Origin: Rodentolepis nana
Taxonomy: Eukaryota > Platyhelminthes > Cestoda > Cyclophyllidea > Hymenolepididae
Direction: 5' to 3'
Assembly: GCA_900617975.1 (NCBI GenBank)
Contig: UZAE01013218.1
Location: 1-25,134, forward strand
Length of the DNA: 25,134 nucleotides
The notes under the pieces are model-generated. The model was given only the letters and a program-made list of their open reading frames with translations. It was not told the origin of the DNA and made no database searches. The translations under genes were made by a program, and so were the position numbers. Below, in pieces: positions 18,801 to 25,134 of the stretch (within the stretch, counting starts at the first letter, position 1; each line of letters begins with the position of its first letter).

Positions 18801-21800
18801 CTTCCTTACGAGGAAATCGTATTTTATTCGATGCCAGACGCAAGTTTGCATAAAAAGATGCTTTCATGTGAATCCCATCTTTATTGCTGCAGACTGTTCG
18901 ATCCTGTATAGGCAGAAATGTGTAACATTTTAATCGTAGACTCAATTGCTATTCAATCTTGTTAACACCATTATCGAAAGTATTGAAACGGTGCTGAGTT
19001 GCCAATTAATGTAACAAACAGAATCGACCAAATGTGTGGGGCGTGAAACGATTCAAATGTTAGACGACGTTCCACTTTCTTGAATCACAATTATTAGTGC
19101 CTATAAGCTGTGAAAAACATTCCATAGTTACTGGAAATGGATATTTATCTGACAGATTAAAATATTAATTAAATACAAAATGGGAAATAGACCTAACCCA
19201 GTGAGCAAGTAAGATGGCAGTGTAGGATTGAGTAAAGTTTAAATGCAGGTTAAGTGAAGTAGGATTAAAGGGTGCTTTTTAAAAGTGGAAAGTTACCCTT
19301 CCGTGCTCGTAAATCGTGACTTTATTTGCCCCACCAGTGATTAACCGTAGAAGATTTACCCAGTCATTAGACGTCATTGAGCCTATCAAAAAATTCCTAT
19401 TGGTTTCAATACGTCTTGGCCTAAGTCGGCTTCAAATGATCACTAAGGCATTATTTCCCTTCTCGTTGGCAGTTTTCATTTCAAAATTTTAATTCAAATT
19501 CCTCTATAGTCCTAGTAGATCCAGAGAACGACTTTGTTATTCTTTTTAGCCGCGACTTTTAATCAACCCAGACCATTTTGGTATCTTGATAAATTTACCC
19601 TATTTTTTGCTTTTGATGAGTTTACTTATTTGTCCTTGTTAGATGCTTGAAAATATATTTTAGTGGAAGGTGGGCACTTCAATGCATATCAATGACGAAG
19701 TCTTCGTTGAAGCTTAACTGTGGGATTTATCTGAAGGATCATCTGAGCTAGCTATTCACCAATTATAGCTTCTAGGGTCAATCTAGTCTCCACGTTAGAT
19801 AGCCTTAGGGCAGTTTTTGCCGCCAGACGCCCTTAGAACTACTTCTAAAATTCCGTGCTAGTTGATTGAGTCAACTTAGATCTCTATAAGCCTTGTTTTG
19901 TCTTTTGGACACAATTGGGAAACTTTAAAATGGCGATAGACTTTTCTCCACGTAGTGCACCCTGGGCAACGTATTCTCATACGGCAAAAAATTCATAAAC
20001 TGGCAGTTGACTTCTAACTTTAAACTACCATGACCCAACTGTATGTCATATTCGACTACTTCCGCAGTACTCATCTTACCTTTTCTCTGCCTTTGTATCT
20101 GTCTGTCTCTTACATCTTTGAATCACTCTTCTGTCCCCCCTCTCCACTTTTTCTCACTTTGATGTTCCTCTCCTCTGTGAAACCTGAAGTCAGCTTATAT
20201 ATTAATGATAAGTATCATAAAGCCCTCTATTTGAAATAAATAAATGTTCTTGTGTTCTTAGCCTTCATATTAGACTTGAGGAACGTTTGACCGCTCAGGC
20301 CTTTCGAGATGGGGGTGTGGAATCTTTGGAAGTTAGTGGAATTCTCCACGTTCGAGCTGCTGACGAGCGCTCCACGACGGCTCGCATTCGTGTGGATTTA
20401 TCTGGGGCGACTTCTGGCTCGGAACAACGTCCCCCGTCTTCTTTCCAAACCCATCCAAATATGGATAAACCCACTTTCCAGGTTAGTTTGCTACTTATAT
20501 AGGCATCAGTAGTAGCAACATTACACAATTTCTGCAGTTTGTTTTCAGTGTGGATGGACAACTAATTGTATTTCTTTTCAACCTTGTAGTCGACCAATTG
20601 GCTGGCGATAAAGCCCGGTGGCAAGGCTTTCCTAGTAGACAAGGAAGTAGCTGTGCTCAAATGGCGTGCTCAAACGACAAACGAGGCTGCCCTTCCCATT
20701 GTTATCAACTGTTGGCCTTCTGATATCACGGGCGGATTTGAAGTTATCGTCGAGCACACCTTGCAGGATAAATCACTGTCTCTACAGAATCTGTGCATCT
20801 CGATTCCTTTACCGTGAGTTTGAATTCTTGTTTTTTCAGCTCAATTTCTGTTGATATACAGATTAAAGGTGGTAACAAATCTGTTTTGGGTCACAGATTT
20901 GAGGCAGCCCCCCAAGTGCTCTTCAGTGAGAGCAATTCCAATGCTCACTGCTTAAACGTGGCTAATAAAGTGGAGAGTAGAAATCGTATTTCTAAATAAT
21001 GTAATTTAATGATATTATTCCCTCAATAATCTAGAAGACCAAAAAGGATTGTTTGGTCTGTAGAATCCAGGGGGAGGGGGTTGTGGTGATGAAGTTAAGG
21101 CAGAAATTGTTCCGGCAGTGGGGTATGTGGTTGTCTTAGTTTACAGACTTTTATTTATTTCAAATTCAGGCATTTTGAAATTGGCAGGCGTTATGTTAGT
21201 TATCATTAGCCCTTTAGCTGACTTCAGGCTTCACAGAGGGGAGTTACATCAAAGTGGAAAAAGTGGAGAGGGGGAAACAGAAGAGTGATTCAAATATGTA
21301 AAAGAGGCAGACAGACACAAGGCAGAGAAAAGGTAAGATGAATACTGCGGAAGTGGTCGAATATGATATACAGTGGGGTCATAGTTGTTTGAGTCAGAAG
21401 TCAACTTCCGGTTTGTAGACTATTACCGTATGAGTATAGGTTGCCCAGGGTGCACCACGTGGAGGTAAGTCTATCGCACACCCCTTGCTCCAGTATAAAT
21501 GTTTTTACATGATCGATCTCAATAATATGTCACTTTTTTGCCTTCTTTATCAACAGCCCGAGTCTAAAGCCTCCAGTTGTGAGTAAATGCGATGGAGACT
21601 ACGAGGTGGACTCTCGTCGTGGGCAAATTCGTTGGACTCGACCGTTTGTTGATGCTGACAACGACACCGGTACTCTGGAATTCATCATCCGTACTGATAA
21701 AAACTCTAAAGCCGATCAATTCTTCCCTGTCAGCGTCGATTTCTCTTCCACTCAATCCTACTGTGGTGTTGTGGTAATGCCTCCTTTTACTGCTCCAATG

Positions 21801-22771
21801 TCTAATAAAGTTTAATGAGGTCGCTTTGATCGATTGGTCATGATCTGGCTCTATTGATTAATCTTGAACTCGAGTTTGAACAAGTAGAACGTTTCGAACA
21901 CGTCTTTGTTCGTGTCCAGTATACTGTGATTTTAGGCGGAATGTGTCTAGTGTCTGCACTTACTGGCGAATTATAAATTCCTATTTTGTTGAAATTAGAG
22001 AAAGCAATGAAAGAAGATTGATCATCTGTTAATTATTAATTACAGTTACTTCACAAGTCGTGCTAAGCAACGGGTTAGGCAGTTTGTAGCCCTTGATTCA
22101 GGCCCCATTGTTCTCTATATAGCTTTTGTCTTTTAGTAAGGGAAGGCATGTATCCATATTCACCTTTTTCAAAGGCGATTAGTTGGTGACGTTAGTTCCG
22201 CCTTTAGACTTGCTTAAGTATTCGTGGCACCAACTAGACTCAATGGCTTTAAAATTGCTGAACTCTGTAAAGTACGATTTCTGATTTCCGAATTCTCGAT
22301 GGAATTATAAAATGAACACGTGATGTGAATGAAAGAGGAATCCCAGTCATGTAAAACTTCATTCTGACTGCCCCATAATCCTTCTCTCCCTCAAATTAAC
22401 CAAACTTGGTAGAGTGGTGGTCCAATGTTTGATTTTCTACGTTAAAAAGGCTGCCTAGGTGCTCACTGAGGCTACGCCATAATTTCATTTTGTTGAACTC
22501 TGACGTGAGTTTATCTGATAGCTCAAGCGATTTGGTCTTCTATCGATGTAATACATTTTTTATAAAGCCCAAAACACGTAGTAAGTGTTTACGATAAACT
22601 AGGGAAGTTAAATCAAAATTCAATTCATTATGTGATTTAATGTTTCATATTCAGTAAAATAAATCATTGCTTTCCTTTTTTTAGATAACGGAAGCTGCTG
22701 ATGAGAACGGAGAACCAATAAAATTCTCCTCAGAAGTCAATTTCCACTCCGAACGATATACAATTGTGTAG
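15866..22771 (+). CDS. ARCN1: Coatomer subunit delta (delta-COP, archain), 9 exons
   Basis: Nine exons read 15866-15868, 15909-15948, 15989-16072, 16115-16612, 18142-18355, 20262-20481, 20590-20813, 21557-21773 and 22685-22771. They join in phase to 528 residues (human protein 511). Delta-COP is a subunit of the COPI coat that retrieves cargo from Golgi to ER. It pairs with beta-COP and recruits Arf1-bound coat to membranes. The N-terminal longin domain (about 1-140) starts [14 protein letters not shown] and contains [18 protein letters not shown] and [13 protein letters not shown]. The match to known delta-COP is nearly residue for residue through [13 protein letters not shown] charged helix and a Gly/Ser-rich linker (about 140-280) follow, then the mu-homology domain (about 281-528) with [28 protein letters not shown] and ISIPLP. 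The stop is TAG at 22769-22771. No canonical AATAAA or ATTAAA appears from there to about 23400. Identity is certain; exon 1 is the only soft point. Confidence 0.95.
15909..15948 (+). CDS. ARCN1: delta-COP exon 2
   Basis: It encodes residues 2-14 ([13 protein letters not shown]) plus one base, the first strand of the longin domain. The donor is G|GTATTC. The next intron is 40 nt (15949-15988). Confidence 0.9.
15989..16072 (+). CDS. ARCN1: delta-COP exon 3
   Basis: It encodes residues 15-42 plus one base, including [19 protein letters not shown], a hallmark of delta-COP. The acceptor is TTGATAG and the donor is G|GTAAGA. The next intron is 42 nt (16073-16114). Confidence 0.94.
16115..16612 (+). 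CDS. ARCN1: delta-COP exon 4 (longin domain and helical linker)
   Basis: It encodes residues 43-208 plus one base. It holds [34 protein letters not shown] and [20 protein letters not shown], then a Lys/Arg/Ala-rich helix. The donor is G|GTACGA, and joining to AT of exon 5 makes Asp209. Confidence 0.95.
17544..17857 (-). mobile_element. SINE-like element, copy 7 (delta-COP intron 4)
   Basis: A full-length copy with a TTTATTTATTT tail end and a 14-bp target-site duplication GGTTCCCTA[A/G]TTAT at 17530-17543 and 17858-17871. A run of nine G sits at 17645-17653. It is antisense to delta-COP. Its GGAGGTAAGT motif is mutated to GGAGGCAAGT. Confidence 0.9.
18142..18355 (+). CDS. ARCN1: delta-COP exon 5 (flexible linker)
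   Basis: It encodes residues 209-279 plus two bases. The segment [12 protein letters not shown] and [11 protein letters not shown] correspond to the KALKLGAKG...VDKLKSEG segment of vertebrate delta-COP. The remainder is low-complexity. The acceptor is CTCCTTTTAG and the donor is AA|GTAAGT. Confidence 0.9.
19931..20244 (+). mobile_element. SINE-like element, copy 8 (delta-COP intron 5)
   Basis: A sense-orientation copy running from GCGATAGACTT to the tail TTTGAAATAAATAAATG. The extreme head is shortened and I see no clear target-site duplication. Its tail ends 17 nt before exon 6. Confidence 0.85.
20262..20481 (+). CDS. ARCN1: delta-COP exon 6 (start of mu-homology domain)
   Basis: It encodes residues 280-353. 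[10 protein letters not shown] corresponds to HMKIEEKITL, and [13 protein letters not shown] corresponds to QLQTHPNVDKKLF. The acceptor TGTGTTCTTAG lies just 17 nt past the tail of a retroposon. The donor is CAG|GTTAGT. Confidence 0.92.
20590..20813 (+). CDS. ARCN1: delta-COP exon 7 (mu-homology domain)
   Basis: It encodes residues 354-427 plus two bases. It contains [20 protein letters not shown] and NCWPSD, then ISIPLP. The acceptor is ACCTTGTAG, after a 108-nt intron, and the donor is CC|GTGAGT. Confidence 0.93.
21147..21484 (-). mobile_element. SINE-like element, copy 9 (delta-COP intron 7)
   Basis: An antisense copy with TTATTTATTT at its left end and GGAGGTAAGTCTATCGCACACCCC at its right. 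About 24 bp of extra sequence near the tail repeats the CAAAT..GGCAGG motif. No clear target-site duplication is visible. Confidence 0.85.
21557..21773 (+). CDS. ARCN1: delta-COP exon 8 (mu-homology domain)
   Basis: It encodes residues 428-500. [18 protein letters not shown] matches DGEYRHDSRRNTLEWCLP, and SLEF-type strand TLEFII and FFPVSVDF follow. The acceptor is TCAACAG and the donor is GTG|GTAATG. Confidence 0.93.
22685..22771 (+). CDS. ARCN1: delta-COP exon 9 (C-terminus and stop)
   Basis: It encodes residues 501-528 and [23 protein letters not shown] matches VTQVDGNSPVRFSTETTF, and the end ERYTIV matches DKYEIL. The acceptor is CTTTTTTTAG. Confidence 0.93.
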   Translation: MTEAADENGEPIKFSSEVNFHSERYTIV

Positions 22772-25134
22772 AAATTGGCATTTTGTGGCGGTGGTAAACA
22801 TCCTGCTCGTTTATATGAGTGAGGATATTCCTGTGGAATTTTGGTCCCCCAATGACCATAAGCTTCCTTCTAATTACTAGTGCTAATCACCCTCTTCGTG
22901 TTCTCTTTCCTCCCTGCTCTAATCCCCCTTTTTTCCTTGATTTTAAATTGCCCAAATTATGTGTTATTTTTTATGTTGCTTTGATATTGGATTGGCAACG
23001 CCTAGTCATCTGCAAGGGCAGAGGACCTACGAGAAATCGATCGTTAGGAATCGATTTTAATTTACTTTCTATTTAGTGAATTTGAAGGTTCCTCTTAGAG
23101 TTACTTGGCTCAGGGCAAGTGGATTGTGAAATGAAATTATCCTGTGGTTATAAGACTGCTGTTTGTCTGCACAGCCTAAGTTGCGATTGTCGTCTCCGTT
23201 CGTGAAATATCTGGTTCTCTGCAGTTAGTCCGTTATTTGAGCTGCTCTATGGAGGAGCTTGCACTGGGGTTAAACATATTGATTCCCATCAACCAAGCCT
23301 TATATCTACTTTTCTTCGATATTGTCCTAATCCATCCTCGTTATTGATAACTTATTAACACTGTACTACACCTATGGGAAGAATATACAAGACAAAGTAA
23401 TTAAGATGGTCGTTGAGATGATGGGGTCAGTGTGAAACTCAACGTCAAGCGAGGTTTGCTATTTACACTATCGGAGCATTTTGCTGCTGTAGAATTGAAA
23501 GCAGGCTAACTTAGCGACCCCACTAGCCAGTAGAGTAGCAGATCTATATGGGGGACCAGCGTTCATCTAGGTGTTAGGACATGAAATGAACTCCGTACCA
23601 TCCTTTGGAGCACTTATGTTTCATCCTTGTTATCTTATCATTGCTTTCTACAGTATAAGAAAGAAATTGCAATTTTTACTTGTTGACATTGAATAAGAGA
23701 AGGGACCAAACAGATATGGAGGCCAATATCAAGGCATGACACATAATTCTTGGACTCGGGTTGTACGATATTTATCGAATAAGTAGTTCCCTTTCTGAAA
23801 TTCAAAATTGATGCGTGTTTACCTGAATTGTGGCAAATGCTTAGTAGATAGTAAACTCCTAAACATTTCCTTCTAGTGGCCGAGGCGCCAACGCTTTCCT
23901 ACAGGCAGCCTTCGGGCTTGCAATTTCAATATAGCAAAGGATATCGAGCCTTCTGCAACCCCACTTGGATGCCACGCTGCAGTGGTACCAAACTAGCCTT
24001 TCTGCAAGCCTTTTTTTAATTGGCATTCCAAAGCATATTTCCACTACTATGGCGAGAACTCTAATTTCCTCCTAAAAATGTTAAAATAGCTTTTGAAAAT
24101 AATAATCCGCACTTCTGTAAGTGAAAATATACTCAAATTGATTAAACAGAATACATTAGTGCTAACTTAGCTGTTATATCTCTAAGTCGTTCATTTATTA
24201 GATGTACGAAATTAGTATAAATCAATGTAATTAAAACAAACTCAATAAGGAAAGATATGTCGCAATAAATTCTACGAAATTCGCAACTCCCAGAGCCCCC
24301 CCCCACACGTGGTTAATTGCGGTGCATTGTTTCTTCCGCGATCAGATGAATTCGAAAAACAGCTGATAAAATGATAATTTTGGGAAGTGAATGCAAACTT
24401 TCGCCATTGAAAGCCAAAATCTGCAACCTCGACAAGCTTGTCTTGGAAGCTAGGCTGCCATCGTATATTGGCAAGTCACCAGGAGTCAGTTTCGTGCTAA
24501 CAAAGATATCTCAAATTGAAAAAAATAGCTTATGGTCTCGAGGAGGAAATTCCTTCTCCTGTTAGGTACCCCCGGACCTGAACATTACCTGCCACACTAC
24601 CCTCTGACCAGAAAAACCCTACAGTTCTTTCGCAGTATTAAACCCCGTGTGAACAGCGTATGCCGAATTAACATATCTCGGCCTTGCCTACATCTGAAAA
24701 TACCCTTTTAAATCAAATATATAAAAGCAACTCCCCTTTATTCTCAGGGTTCTATTTCCATCCTCCCTCCCTCCAAACACCAATAGCAAAAATAACTCCT
24801 TGACACAATATCGCACAGTAATTTAATAGGGAAAAACAGTGGGAAGAGTGACTCGCACACAAGGAAGTCTTTACCAAGTAGAACAAGGAGAAACTTAAAG
24901 TATGCACAAGTTCACACACACACATTATACTCACAAAATTAAACATCATGATGGTGATGAAAAGGAATATAAAGGGCGGGAAGAAAAGCAAGCGTTTGGG
25001 GAAAAATTCCATAAATAAATTTAGTATACACATTATATAGGTGATTATTACGGCATAGTGGTCACAATAAAATATATGTCATCATCAAGATTTTCCTGGC
25101 GCTTTAAAGGGATGGAGGGGGAGGGGGGGGGGAG
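22772..25134. other. Right flank without a recognised gene
   Basis: The start is the delta-COP 3' UTR, of unknown length because no canonical poly(A) signal is seen before about 23400. A short GC-richer island lies near 23876-24010. A 64-codon unassigned frame is at 24371-24565 (plus). Poly-C lies at 24296-24304 and a G-rich end at 25111-25134. None of the open frames here matches a family I know. Confidence 0.5.

Noticed and set aside
20295..20561. Minus-strand 88-codon frame
   Set aside because: It is the antisense of delta-COP exon 6.
21790..21795. AATAAA as a delta-COP poly(A) signal
   Set aside because: It lies in intron 8 and the protein needs exon 9. It could only serve a truncated transcript.
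24752..25033. 93-codon minus-strand frame, very hydrophobic
   Set aside because: It comes from A-rich sequence read as Phe/Leu codons; there is no signal-peptide-plus-domain pattern and no family match.

Overview
The window is eukaryotic, intron-rich, AT-rich DNA. Two conserved animal genes can be rebuilt exon by exon, and both point to a flatworm, probably a parasitic fluke or tapeworm. The clues are the divergence of the proteins, very small introns (40 to 46 nt) at the 5' end of both genes followed by much longer ones, and a dense family of short retroposons. The species cannot be fixed from sequence alone.

Layout. 1-1652 is the 3' flank of the first gene and holds two head-to-tail retroposon copies. 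1653-14484, minus strand, is a 12-exon gene for a ZFR-like zinc-finger RNA-binding protein of about 744 residues, with three C2H2 fingers and a C-terminal DZF domain. 14485-15865 is a divergent intergenic region with no recognised gene. 15866-22771, plus strand, is a 9-exon gene for coatomer subunit delta (delta-COP/archain) of 528 residues. 22772-25134 holds no gene I can recognise. All splice junctions in both models are GT..AG, and all codon phases join.

The rest is mainly a dispersed element of about 315 bp, present in nine copies in both orientations. It has a structured head, a CT-rich body enclosed by an inverted repeat, an AAATAAATA-type tail and 11 to 17 bp target-site duplications, which makes it SINE-like. 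Three copies lie in delta-COP introns, four in ZFR introns and two just downstream of ZFR. Long C/G runs, one containing an unresolved base, are the other obvious repeats.

The two genes have unrelated housekeeping roles (RNA binding and COPI vesicle coat). They share only a divergent upstream region. I see no operon-like or pathway link between them.
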